Shown: positions 1 through 7,816 of the stretch, piece after piece | Layout: the number at the start of each line of letters is the position of its first letter | How positions within the stretch are numbered: the first letter of the stretch is position 1 | DNA from: an uncultured Bacteroidota bacterium | GTDB lineage: Bacteria; Bacteroidota; Bacteroidia; Chitinophagales; Saprospiraceae | Direction: 5' to 3' | DNA length: 15,975 bases | Assembly (NCBI GenBank): GCA_937952445.1 | Contig: CALGAA010000168.1 | Coordinates: 1 to 15,975, forward strand | The notes under the pieces: model-generated | What the model was told of the DNA's origin: nothing | What the model saw: only the letters and a program-made list of their open reading frames with translations | Databases searched by the model: none | Translations under genes and position numbers: made by a program

Positions 1-459
1 ATTTTCTACGGTGAATATTTCCGGTCCGGTTCCCCAACCCGCTTTAAAAACCTTATCGCCCCAGGTGGGCAGCAATGCGATGTACATCCCCAGTTGGGCT
101 GCCTGATCAATGATAAAATCCACGTGCTCGAAATACGCCGGATTGGGCGTGGCGGGATTTTCATAGATCAGAGGAACCTCACCATATGGATTGGGGGTTC
201 TGAGTCCATCCAGCTCTGCCAGGGCCACCGCCTGAATTACATTGAATCCCTGGCTTTGCCGTTTTTTCAGATACCGGATAGCTTCTTCCCGATTGAGCCG
301 GTGAAATAATTCCCACGCCGTATCTGCCAGCCAAAAAAAAGGCTTGCCGTCCACGGTAACCAGATAACGGCCATTTCGACTAACCTCCAAAGGTTGGACC
401 AAACCCGTGAGGGGAAAGAGGAAGAATGCCAGAATTGCGATTAGAGCAGATCGAACCAC
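1..459 (-). CDS. DUF4038 (apiosidase-like) glycoside hydrolase, N-terminal part
   Basis: Partial gene; 153 codons are visible and the 3' end lies beyond the left edge. After a hydrophobic N-terminus (residues about 5-21, a probable signal peptide) comes the start of the DUF4038 fold: a beta-rich opening, then WLADTAWEL (43-51), a helix with YLKKRQSQGFNVIQ, and a segment ending in LLPTWGDK. These motifs are typical of the apiosidase-like TIM-barrel glycosidases (GH140-related) that cut side chains of plant or other complex glycans; the exact substrate cannot be read from this fragment. The catalytic residues are probably in the missing part. The start is uncertain: I chose GTG at 459, which gives a compact signal peptide. 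TTG at 489 in the same frame would add ten residues. No ATG is in frame. The frame follows directly after the stop of the upstream sugar transporter (33 bp gap), so the two are probably co-transcribed and act together in glycan use. Confidence 0.8.
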   Translation of the reverse strand, partial: MVRSALIAILAFFLFPLTGLVQPLEVSRNGRYLVTVDGKPFFWLADTAWELFHRLNREEAIRYLKKRQSQGFNVIQAVALAELDGLRTPNPYGEVPLIYENPATPNPAYFEHVDFIIDQAAQLGMYIALLPTWGDKVFKAGWGTGPEIFTVEN

Positions 460-492
460 CGGATGTTCATTTTGCTTATCAAAATACAAAAT

Positions 493-1833
493 TTACGTAA
501 AATTCCGCGGATTATGTTCGCCAATATTGCGAAATGCATAGATTCCGACCACGGCCAGACTTATCAGGGGAAGGATAAATGAAAATTTGACCTCCGGAAT
601 CCAGCCGAAAATGGCTACATCCGAAAAACCTGGACCTCCCCAATCGAGAATAGCACCCTGGAGAGGTGGCATCAATGCCCCTCCTACGATGGCCATCACA
701 AGGCCCGCCGAACCTAATTTGGCTTCGTCTCCCATGCTGTGAAGCGCGATCCCATAAATGGTCGGAAACATCAACGACATAAATATACTGATGGCCACCA
801 GCGAATACAATCCGGCGATCCCGGGGAGAAGAATAGCTCCCGCACAGGCCAGTACGCCGCCGATGGCAAAAAGCATCATCAGACGGGCACCGTCGATAAA
901 CCTCAATAGCCAGGTGCAAATCCATCGACCCGTCAAAAAAGATACCATGGCAGCCATATTGTACCAGGTAGCTGTCAATTGAGCGTCAGGCGGGCGGGAT
1001 TCGTTCAAATGATCCACGTAATGGAAAATAAAGGTCCAGCACATGATTTGAGCCCCGACATAGAACCCCTGAGCGATGACTCCTTCATAATATTTTTTGT
1101 TATTCAGGAGAACGGAGAACGTCTTTCGAACCGACATTTTATCGTGCTCTTTGGAAAGCGGGAACTTTGTAAAAGTCACGACCAGAGCGATGATCAACAC
1201 CAGAACTCCCAAAACGATATACGGTCCGCTAATGATATTGAGGTCGTTGGTACGTATAGCCGCTTTCTCCGCCGCATCCAAAACGGCATAAGCCTCAGGC
1301 GTGTAGTCGTCGGATCGGAGCAACTTGATGACGAAAAGCTGGGCGACCAACATGCCGAGGAGAGATCCCATCGGATTGAAAGCCTGGGCCAGATTCAGTC
1401 GTTGGGTGGCCGTTTCCTCATCCCCCATCGCCAGAATAAAGGGGTTGGCGGTTGTTTCCAGAAAGGCCAGTCCAAAGGTCAATATGTACAGAGAAAGAAG
1501 AAAGAAAGAATATTCTTCAAACCGGGCAGCAGGTATAAATAGAAAGGCACCCAGTGCGTACAAACCAAGACCGAGTATAATCCCTTTTTTATAACTAAAT
1601 TGTCGGATAAACAGGGCCGCGGGGATAGCCATGGTTCCATATCCTCCGTAAAAGGCGAGTTGGACCAAAGCGGCCTCAAAATTGGAAAGCTCCGGCATCA
1701 CCTTTTTAAATGCGGATACCATGGGATTGGTCATATCATTTGCAATGCCCCAGAGAAAGAACAGCGATGTGATGATGATAAAAGGAAACAGCAAATGGCG
1801 GGGCACAATGGGTTTTGGGCGGCTTGTTTTCAT
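493..1833 (-). CDS. FucP-like sugar:H+ symporter (FHS family, MFS)
   Basis: A 446-residue, highly hydrophobic inner-membrane protein with about 12 membrane segments. It matches the fucose/glucose-galactose:H+ symporter family: FFLWGIANDMTNPMV in helix 1 (residues 25-39), GGYGTMAIPAA in helix 2, and LETTANPF (125-132), whose Glu126 corresponds to the proton-coupling glutamate of E. coli FucP. It probably imports a monosaccharide with protons; the sugar is not determinable. The open frame extends upstream to 1965, but that extension overlaps the preceding methyltransferase and lacks transporter-like sequence. I therefore chose ATG at 1833, which starts MKTSRPKP and gives normal family length. 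A 9+9 bp inverted repeat lies 5 bp upstream of this ATG and a TATATTTA element overlaps it, so the gene may have its own regulated promoter. A DUF4038 glycosidase follows after 33 bp and could supply the sugar. Confidence 0.88.
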   Translation of the reverse strand: MKTSRPKPIVPRHLLFPFIIITSLFFLWGIANDMTNPMVSAFKKVMPELSNFEAALVQLAFYGGYGTMAIPAALFIRQFSYKKGIILGLGLYALGAFLFIPAARFEEYSFFLLSLYILTFGLAFLETTANPFILAMGDEETATQRLNLAQAFNPMGSLLGMLVAQLFVIKLLRSDDYTPEAYAVLDAAEKAAIRTNDLNIISGPYIVLGVLVLIIALVVTFTKFPLSKEHDKMSVRKTFSVLLNNKKYYEGVIAQGFYVGAQIMCWTFIFHYVDHLNESRPPDAQLTATWYNMAAMVSFLTGRWICTWLLRFIDGARLMMLFAIGGVLACAGAILLPGIAGLYSLVAISIFMSLMFPTIYGIALHSMGDEAKLGSAGLVMAIVGGALMPPLQGAILDWGGPGFSDVAIFGWIPEVKFSFILPLISLAVVGIYAFRNIGEHNPRNFT

Positions 1834-1838
1834 AGTGT

Positions 1839-1861
1839 CGTAAATATAGGAGATATTTACG
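1839..1861 (-). promoter_or_regulatory. Perfect 9+9 bp inverted repeat, candidate operator of the sugar transporter
   Basis: Arms CGTAAATAT (1839-1847) and ATATTTACG (1853-1861) are exact reverse complements around AGGAG. The repeat lies between the methyltransferase stop and the transporter ATG at 1833. Read on the minus strand, one arm overlaps TATATTTA, seven of eight matches to the Bacteroidota -7 element TAnnTTTG, only about 10 bp before the ATG. This layout fits a repressor site over a promoter. A hairpin in the leader RNA with a CUCCU loop is the alternative. The regulator is unknown. Confidence 0.45.
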
Positions 1862-1895
1862 TGAGATGGAAGGGGCTTTGGGGGCCTAAATCCAA

Positions 1896-2741
1896 TTATT
1901 TTACCGCCTGAATTAAGCCATACGACCACAGATTTTTTTTGATTCCGGTGTACAGGTAATAGCACATTCGGGTATGGGCTTTTTCCGTTTCTCCAAATGG
2001 TTTACCGATCAAAGCCCGGTATTGATTGTACATCCATGCCGGATAATACAACATACGTAACCGTCGGATCGAAGGCCAAACGTACCGAGTCATATCCTCA
2101 TGTTGGTATTGCGAATACCCCAGTTCCTTCAAATTTTCCAGGTGTTGTTCAGGAGTATCCAGTGAGCTGATTTTACACCCCTCAAACCCATAGGTATACA
2201 AATAATCGTGCTCCCGGGGAGTTAAAGTGGCTTTGGCTTGTAGTGTATCAGCCAGGACCAGACGACCACCCGGCTTTAAAATCCGGTAGGCTTCCTTCAA
2301 AAATGTCCGTTTGGATGGGGTATGACAAATACTTTCGATCCCGGTGACCACATCAAAGTAGTTATCCGGAAAGGAGGTGTTGTTGTAGTCCATAACCTCA
2401 AAATGGGTGCTGTCCGAAACCCCCGCTTCCCGGGAAAATTTGCGCGCCAATTCTACCTGCCCGGGAACGAGTGTAATGCCGTGGGCATCGCATTGATGTT
2501 CCGTGGCCAGGTATATACAAGTACCCCCAACCCCACACCCGGCATCCAAGGTTCGATCTCCGGGAGAAGCATTGGCACGGCGGGCGACTTCAACGTTGAG
2601 GTTGCGGAGTGCTTCAGAAAGGGATTTGGTTTCTGAAAACCAAAAACCCAGGTTGAGTTGTCGATTTTTTTCCAATCCCCAGGCATCCTTATATGCATTG
2701 AGGCTTTTATTATAATATTCTATGACGCCGTCTTGAAACAT
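1896..2741 (-). CDS. Class I SAM-dependent methyltransferase (sterol/tocopherol-methyltransferase-like)
   Basis: 281 residues with a Rossmann methyltransferase core. Motif I is LDAGCGVGGT (65-74). A segment GITLVPGQVELA (88-99) has the pattern of the second SAM-binding strand and helix. An acidic VMDYNN (116-121) precedes YFDVVTGIESICH (128-140), and RILKPGGRLVLAD (153-165) is the usual post-motif III strand. The N-terminal YYNKSLNAYKD and LNLGFW resemble the opening of the SMT, gamma-tocopherol and glycine/sarcosine methyltransferase group, which act on lipids, quinones or small amines. The substrate cannot be told from sequence. No signal peptide is seen, so it is probably cytoplasmic. It starts 28 bp after the stop of the M1 peptidase and ends 62 bp before the transporter ATG, so a shared transcript is possible, though a functional link with either is not obvious. 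AGG lies close upstream of the ATG. Confidence 0.85.
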   Translation of the reverse strand: MFQDGVIEYYNKSLNAYKDAWGLEKNRQLNLGFWFSETKSLSEALRNLNVEVARRANASPGDRTLDAGCGVGGTCIYLATEHQCDAHGITLVPGQVELARKFSREAGVSDSTHFEVMDYNNTSFPDNYFDVVTGIESICHTPSKRTFLKEAYRILKPGGRLVLADTLQAKATLTPREHDYLYTYGFEGCKISSLDTPEQHLENLKELGYSQYQHEDMTRYVWPSIRRLRMLYYPAWMYNQYRALIGKPFGETEKAHTRMCYYLYTGIKKNLWSYGLIQAVK

Positions 2742-2769
2742 ACCTACTTTATACGAATTGATTCAAGAT

Positions 2770-4836
2770 TTATTTCTCATAGAATCCCGCCGGCCAGACA
2801 TCGTTTGACCCATTAATGTCCGGTAAGATCTTTTCCGGATCGATGATAATGGACGTAACATTTTTATCTGTACGATGCATGTGGGTCCATTGGTCGCCCC
2901 GGTGCCAGATTTCTACCGGCAACCGAACGACTTCCGAAGTTTCATCGTCATAATTGATTTTCATCACAACCGGCATCGGAATTTCGCCATTACTCTGGAG
3001 GTTTAACAGGTAACCTCCCTGTACTTTTTGGGCATTGGTAATGCTCAGATCGATGTTGCCTGTCCCATAAAACCATCCTTTCCAAAACCAGTTCAAATCT
3101 TCTCCCGTGACATTTTCAATGGTGTTGAAAAAATCCCGGGGTTGGGGGTGCTTGTAGGCCCAGCGGTTGATATAGGCTTTGAATGCCGGATCAAATCGCT
3201 CGGGTCCGATAATGTATTCCCTCAACAAAAGCAGTCCAATCCCCGGCTTCCTGTACCCCGTCATGCCGAGATTCCGCAGATTGGTCACATCCGGGTAAGT
3301 GGTTATTGCTTCCCGTGTTTCACTGGTCAACCAACTAATGTAACGGCGGGTCTGATCCAGGGTGGCGGGATATTCGCCGTTGTTAAACGCTTTGGTCGCA
3401 TAGTGATTGATGAAGGTGTTGAGTCCTTCGTCCAGCCATACATGCTTGCGTTCGTTGTTACCCACGATCATCGGGAACCAGTTGTGGCCAAATTCATGAT
3501 TGGTAACGCCCCACAGGGATTGGCCCCGGGCCTGGTAGTGACAAAACGAAACCGCCGGGTACTCCATCCCGCCGACGTGGCAAGCTACATTGATGGCAGT
3601 GGAATAAGGATAGGGGTAATAGGTTTGATCATAAAATTCGACTGCTGCTTTTGTATACTCCGTCGATCGTCCCCACGCCTCGTACCCCGCGCTTTCCCGC
3701 GGATACACCGATTGAGCCAGGCCGGTCGTGCCATTTTCCAGATTGAGACGTGCCGCATCCCATACAAAAATGTTGGAAGTAGCAAAGGCCACATCCCGGG
3801 TATTTTCCATACGATAATGCCAGGTGACCGTGCCCGATGATTTGGGGCGGGTCATGCTGTAATTCCTGATTTCATCTTCCCCGATCAGGAAGATCGTTTC
3901 GTCGCTTTCCAGGGCCTGATCCCACCGATCCTGAAGAGTTTTACTCAGCACTTCATCGCGGTTGAGTAATTTTCCCGATCCCGCTACGATGTGGTCGTAA
4001 GGCACCGTAATCTTGTAATCAAAATCCCCGTACCCGAGATAAAATTCCCCGGCCCCCAGGTAAGGTCGTATGTTCCAACCTTCGATATCGTCAAATACCG
4101 CCACTTTGGGGTACCACTGTGCAATGGCGTAAATATATCCGTCGTTGGCTTTTAACCGACCCATCCGATCCATACCACTCTCCGGTACTTTGAATGAAAA
4201 ATCCATGCTGATCGTGGCCCGGCCTCCATAAGCTGTGATAGGTTCGGCCAGAAAAATCTGCATACGCGTATCATCCACCAGATAATCCCTTGATTCGCTT
4301 CTTCTTCCGGAAACGGCTTTGACGTTACTCAATTTAAATCCGCCATCTACGTTTCCGGAATAACGGTTCCCCTGTACGGGTGTCGTAAGTGTGCCCCTGG
4401 AATCTGGTGTGAATCGGTTTTGTTCCAGGTGAAGCCACACAAATTCGAGATCCTCAGGGCTATTGTTGATGTATTCAATGGATACCGAGCCCGAAAATGT
4501 ATGGTTTGTGGTGTCAAGCTGAACTTCAATTTGGTAATTTGCTTCGTTCTGCCAATACTTAGGCCCTGGTTTTCCGGAAGCAGTGCGGTATTCATTACCA
4601 TGTCGCTCCATAAATTCACCGAAAATCGCGTCGTTGCGGAGCGGATTATTTTGACCGGACGAGATCGATACTGCAGTAAAAAATAAGACCAGCGTGGCGA
4701 TTCCGGCTCTGATGTAACTTCCATGATGTGCGGTTGTATTTCTTCGATCTGTTAAAAACTGTCTTGAATTACCGCTATTAGCCGGCAGCATTCGAGAAAT
4801 AAAAGCAAGTGAAAAAAACTGAAAAAACCGCATCAT
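2770..4836 (-). CDS. M1 family (aminopeptidase N-like) zinc metallopeptidase, exported
   Basis: 688 residues. The zinc site HEFGH is at 447-451, with the third ligand Glu470 in WLDEGLNTF. GGMEYP (422-427) stands in for the GAMEN substrate-binding motif of M1 aminopeptidases. An N-terminal beta-sandwich domain (about 95-290) precedes the catalytic domain, and a C-terminal region includes NWFWKGWFYGTGNID. It probably trims N-terminal residues from peptides outside the cytoplasm. The export signal is odd: the hydrophobic stretch AGIATLVLFFTAVSISSG sits at 44-61, behind an unusually long basic leader. ATG codons exist at residues 1, 2 and 16 (4791), but none lies close to the hydrophobic stretch, so the exact start is uncertain. 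No lipobox cysteine and no C-terminal sorting domain is seen. It is the first of four minus-strand genes, and a TATATTTG element lies 33 bp upstream of the chosen ATG. Confidence 0.9.
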   Translation of the reverse strand: MMRFFQFFSLAFISRMLPANSGNSRQFLTDRRNTTAHHGSYIRAGIATLVLFFTAVSISSGQNNPLRNDAIFGEFMERHGNEYRTASGKPGPKYWQNEANYQIEVQLDTTNHTFSGSVSIEYINNSPEDLEFVWLHLEQNRFTPDSRGTLTTPVQGNRYSGNVDGGFKLSNVKAVSGRRSESRDYLVDDTRMQIFLAEPITAYGGRATISMDFSFKVPESGMDRMGRLKANDGYIYAIAQWYPKVAVFDDIEGWNIRPYLGAGEFYLGYGDFDYKITVPYDHIVAGSGKLLNRDEVLSKTLQDRWDQALESDETIFLIGEDEIRNYSMTRPKSSGTVTWHYRMENTRDVAFATSNIFVWDAARLNLENGTTGLAQSVYPRESAGYEAWGRSTEYTKAAVEFYDQTYYPYPYSTAINVACHVGGMEYPAVSFCHYQARGQSLWGVTNHEFGHNWFPMIVGNNERKHVWLDEGLNTFINHYATKAFNNGEYPATLDQTRRYISWLTSETREAITTYPDVTNLRNLGMTGYRKPGIGLLLLREYIIGPERFDPAFKAYINRWAYKHPQPRDFFNTIENVTGEDLNWFWKGWFYGTGNIDLSITNAQKVQGGYLLNLQSNGEIPMPVVMKINYDDETSEVVRLPVEIWHRGDQWTHMHRTDKNVTSIIIDPEKILPDINGSNDVWPAGFYEK

Positions 4837-4868
4837 AGTTAATCGTGTTGTAATGTTGGATGAAAATT

Positions 4869-4876
4869 CAAATATA
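4869..4876 (-). promoter_or_regulatory. -7 element TATATTTG for the M1 peptidase gene
   Basis: On the minus strand this reads TATATTTG, an exact match to the Bacteroidota -7 consensus TAnnTTTG, 33 bp upstream of the chosen ATG at 4836. No clear TTG is at the usual -33 distance, so the assignment rests on the -7 element and its position. Confidence 0.5.
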
Positions 4877-5011
4877 AGGATATCTTTTAATTGGACCGGT
4901 CCGGGAAGATGGTCGTTCTTTCGTGTCGGTAGGAGTACGACTGAAATGACTCAGAGTGATATTACCTTGAAACAGCGGAGGGGAAGAAAGTAAGATTTCG
5001 GTTCTCGACAT

Positions 5012-5040
5012 TTGCAATCTTTTCTGTATTTTCAAATTTG
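5012..5040 (+). promoter_or_regulatory. Weak promoter candidate for the carbohydrate esterase
   Basis: TTG (5012-5014) is followed after 18 bp by CAAATTTG (5033-5040), seven of eight matches to TAnnTTTG. It lies about 80 bp upstream of the esterase ATG and implies a leader of that order. It is only a pattern match in AT-rich DNA. Confidence 0.3.
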
Positions 5041-5121
5041 GTGTGCATTTTTGCTTTTCGGAAGTGGAGGTTGTTGGATAAATACACCTGATAAGGTAAA
5101 GTTGCATAAATATTTGAGGTG

Positions 5122-6642
5122 ATGCATCATTTAAACCGCTGGTTATATATCATAATAGCTCTATTTGGAGCATCCGGAGTTTATAGCCAAATCCAGTTGC
5201 CCCCATTTTTTACGGACAATATGGTGTTGCAACGGGAGAAGCCTATCAATATTTGGGGTAAGGGAGTGCCGGGGATGGAAGTGGTTGTAGAATTTGGCGG
5301 TCATCCCCTATCGACGCTGGTCAAGGTGGATTCCTCCTGGAGCGTGACTTTTCCGGGTCAAAAGGTTAGCGAGGAGCTGCGAACGTTGAAAATTTCCTCT
5401 GGCAATGAATCACTTGAACTGCACAATATCGTATTGGGGGATATATGGTTGTGTCTGGGGCAAAGCAATATGGAATGGCCAATGAGCAATGAGATGCATT
5501 GGCCTGAGGAGAGAAAGGAGGTCGATCAATCAAAAGTTCGCATTCTCAATGCCGTTCCGGCCGGACGGAATATTTACGGAGAGCCTTATTCCGACTCTTT
5601 GGTCAGTCGGCTTACCGTCGATCGATTTTATCAGTGGAGCCCCTGGACAACCAGCGATATCCAATCGGTTGCATCCTTTAGCGCAGTGGGGTATTATTTC
5701 GGAAAAACACTGGTTCAACATACCGGAATACCTATGGGTATGATCAATCTATCTATCGGAGGCGCACCGGCAGAATCCTTTATCCGTCGCGAAGCTTTGG
5801 ACCGCAATGAATCCTTTGCTCCCAAGGTGAGAGGTGATTGGTTGTCAAATGAGGCCCTGCCCGATTGGGTACGGGAGCGGGGATATCAAAATGTCGGTTC
5901 TTCGCCCGATGTCCCGAGGGATGCTTTGGGAAAGAATCATGGATACAAGCCCGGCATGGCCTACGAAAGTGGAATAAAACCTCTTCTTCCGTTTCCAATT
6001 GCGGGAATTCTTTGGTACCAGGGGGAAAGCAATGCCCAGGAAAGGGAACGGGTGATGGAATACGGTGATCTGATAAAAGTCATGGTAGAGGATTATCGAA
6101 CATCGTGGAATCAACCAGAAATGCCCTTTTATTGGGTGCAATTATCGTCGATTGATACGATCGAATACAATTCACAACTTTGGCCTGAATTCCGTGATGA
6201 ACAGCGGAAAATGCTGGACGCTATCCCATATGGGGGTATGGCTGTAACCTGTGATATTGGAAATAAAACCGATGTTCATCCCCGAAATAAAAAAGACGTA
6301 GGCTTCCGATTGGCCCGATGGGCACTACATAATATGTATCACAAAAAAGATATCATTCCTTCCGGGCCATTGCCGTTGGAAGCCCGGTATTCGGAAGGAA
6401 AAGTAACCATTCACTTTCGGTATGCTTCCGATTCACTCCGGACGTCGGATGGTCAAGCGGTCCGGGGGTTTTCACTGGATGGTAAATCACAGATTCCCGC
6501 TGTAATTGTTCAAAATACAGTGGAAATTCCGGTGCGTCGTAAACCCGACTCGATTTATTATGGTTGGGCCCCGTACACCGATGCCAATCTGGTCAATGCC
6601 GCTGATTTACCAACTTCTACCTTTCGAATGAAAGTGGAATAA
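5122..6642 (+). CDS. Exported SASA-type (sialate O-acetylesterase-like) carbohydrate esterase
   Basis: 506 residues from ATG 5122. GTG at 5119 directly before it is an alternative start adding one residue; GAGG lies just upstream of both. Residues 1-22 form a signal peptide (hydrophobic WLYIIIALFGASG ending GVYSQ), so the enzyme is exported. After a beta-sandwich-like start (FFTDNMVLQREKPINIWG) comes the SGNH/SASA hydrolase: GQSNMEWP (113-120) with the probable nucleophile Ser115, GGAPAESF (213-220), WYQGESN (298-304), and TDVHP (383-387) carrying the probable catalytic Asp and His. The family removes acetyl groups from sialic acid, xylan or other glycans; the real substrate is not readable here. 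It stands alone on the plus strand between two minus-strand operons. The nearby glycosidase and transporter suggest a role in glycan breakdown. Confidence 0.9.
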   Translation: MHHLNRWLYIIIALFGASGVYSQIQLPPFFTDNMVLQREKPINIWGKGVPGMEVVVEFGGHPLSTLVKVDSSWSVTFPGQKVSEELRTLKISSGNESLELHNIVLGDIWLCLGQSNMEWPMSNEMHWPEERKEVDQSKVRILNAVPAGRNIYGEPYSDSLVSRLTVDRFYQWSPWTTSDIQSVASFSAVGYYFGKTLVQHTGIPMGMINLSIGGAPAESFIRREALDRNESFAPKVRGDWLSNEALPDWVRERGYQNVGSSPDVPRDALGKNHGYKPGMAYESGIKPLLPFPIAGILWYQGESNAQERERVMEYGDLIKVMVEDYRTSWNQPEMPFYWVQLSSIDTIEYNSQLWPEFRDEQRKMLDAIPYGGMAVTCDIGNKTDVHPRNKKDVGFRLARWALHNMYHKKDIIPSGPLPLEARYSEGKVTIHFRYASDSLRTSDGQAVRGFSLDGKSQIPAVIVQNTVEIPVRRKPDSIYYGWAPYTDANLVNAADLPTSTFRMKVE

Positions 6643-6692
6643 GATTTACCCCAACTGAATCAGGTGGCAATTTTCAATGTGTATCAAATGGT

Positions 6693-6721
6693 GGTGGGAG
6701 TATTGTTATTCCCTACCTTTT
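6693..6721 (+). terminator. Candidate rho-independent terminator after the esterase
   Basis: GGTGGGA (6693-6699) can pair with TCCC-ACC (6710-6717, one bulged T) around a 10-base loop, followed directly by TTTT. An outer pairing GGTGGT/ACCACC (6690-6695 with 6722-6727) is an alternative. It lies in the 121 bp between convergent genes, where a terminator is expected. Confidence 0.45.
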
Positions 6722-6763
6722 ACCACCCTGCCTCCTTTACATCACCCGTCGACCGACATAGAA

Positions 6764-7816
6764 TCATCGATGCGCAGTGTTGATCTCGTCCAATACGGAC
6801 TGACCCGGGCACAATACACCAGCGTCCAATTGGTTAAGAGGCGTATCGGAAGTTTCCAGCATTGAATGCAGATCTTTTGTTTTGGCGTCAATGTAAAGCA
6901 GTCCCGTCAGGATTTCCCCATTTGCCCTGGCTTGCTGGACTTTTTCCATGGCGGATCGACGATCGGTGGGATTCCAATCCGGATTGAGTTTATTGAGTAA
7001 GATCTGAGATCCGTCGTGCAAAGTCACAGACTTTTGAGTTCCGGCGGGGTAATCCACGGCGATTTCTTCTTTGATGGGTACAAAATCAAATTCTGAGGTC
7101 ACCTCGATGTGATCCCGGACGTAGTCGTAGGCCTTGGTTGACCCTTTGTTGTTGTTAAAAGTCACGCAAGGAGATATCACATCGATAAACGCAAATCCCG
7201 GATGCGCCATCGCTGCTTTAATCAATGGGACCAATTGGGTTTTATCCCCGGAAAAACTCCTTGCCACAAAAGTTGCCCCCATTTCGAGGGCCAGACTGAC
7301 CATGTCGATCGGCGAAAACTCATTTAATGATCCGCCTTTGCTTAGTGAACCGATGTCTGCGGTAGCGGAATCCTGTCCCTTGGTCAGACCATAGCACCCA
7401 TTATTCATCATGATGTACACCATGTTGAGGTTTCGGCGGTTGACATGAACGAATTGCCCAATCCCTATCGATGCTGAATCCCCATCACCTGAGACCCCCA
7501 GGTAAATCAGATCTTTATTGGCCATATTAGCACCCGTTGCGACCGAGGGCATCCGTCCATGGACGGTGTTAAATCCATGCGAGTTGTTCAGATAGTACGC
7601 CGGTGCCTTTGACGAGCATCCAATTCCCGATAATTTGACGACTTTATGGGGTTCGATGTTCATTTCAAAACAAGCGGCTACGATGGAGGCGTTGATGCTG
7701 TCGTGCCCGCACCCGGCACAGAGGGTCGAAATTCGTCCTTCGTAATCTGCTTTATAGAATCCCGCTTTATTCTTTGTACTCGTTGGGTGACGAAAGGTAG
7801 GTTTTACAAAACTCAT
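6764..7816 (-). CDS. korB: 2-oxoacid:ferredoxin oxidoreductase beta subunit (KorB-like)
   Basis: 350 residues. This is the thiamine-pyrophosphate and iron-sulfur subunit of the two-subunit 2-oxoacid oxidoreductases, most often 2-oxoglutarate + CoA to succinyl-CoA + CO2 with reduced ferredoxin. Four cysteines sit where the family binds its single [4Fe-4S] cluster: Cys33 and Cys36 in LCAGCGH, Cys67 in GIGCSS, and Cys217 in ISPCVTF. The TPP/Mg motif is GDGD (110-113) followed by MMNNGCYGLTKGQ with Asn138-Asn139. HGRMPSVATGANMAN is the usual TPP-pocket segment. Length is slightly above the family norm because of a C-terminal tail (about 240-350) that is less conserved. Its ATG overlaps the stop of the alpha-subunit gene as ATGA, so translation is probably coupled to give equal amounts. 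Cytoplasmic. Oxoacid choice (2-oxoglutarate against pyruvate or branched-chain) is inferred from general resemblance, not from a diagnostic residue. Confidence 0.92.
   Translation of the reverse strand: MSFVKPTFRHPTSTKNKAGFYKADYEGRISTLCAGCGHDSINASIVAACFEMNIEPHKVVKLSGIGCSSKAPAYYLNNSHGFNTVHGRMPSVATGANMANKDLIYLGVSGDGDSASIGIGQFVHVNRRNLNMVYIMMNNGCYGLTKGQDSATADIGSLSKGGSLNEFSPIDMVSLALEMGATFVARSFSGDKTQLVPLIKAAMAHPGFAFIDVISPCVTFNNNKGSTKAYDYVRDHIEVTSEFDFVPIKEEIAVDYPAGTQKSVTLHDGSQILLNKLNPDWNPTDRRSAMEKVQQARANGEILTGLLYIDAKTKDLHSMLETSDTPLNQLDAGVLCPGQSVLDEINTAHR

Larger units (their letters stand above)
4837..5121. other. Divergent intergenic region between M1 peptidase and carbohydrate esterase
   Basis: About 285 bp without a credible gene. 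It holds one promoter candidate for each flanking gene (listed separately) and a 10 bp perfect palindrome GGACCGGTCC at 4893-4902, about 17 bp upstream of the minus-strand -7 candidate. Near the esterase start is TAAATATTTG (5107-5116), too close to the ATG to be an ordinary promoter. No tRNA or obvious riboswitch fold was seen by eye. Confidence 0.6.

Noticed and set aside
979..1542. Long open frame on the plus strand inside the sugar transporter
   Set aside because: It is antisense to a clear membrane protein, has no recognisable domain, and is explained by codon bias of the real gene.
1834..1965. 44-residue N-terminal extension of the sugar transporter
   Set aside because: It overlaps the end of the methyltransferase gene, is not transporter-like, and ATG 1833 gives the family's normal length.
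3028..3840. 270-codon open frame on the plus strand inside the M1 peptidase gene
   Set aside because: It opposes the catalytic domain coding sequence and shows no motif or plausible start context.
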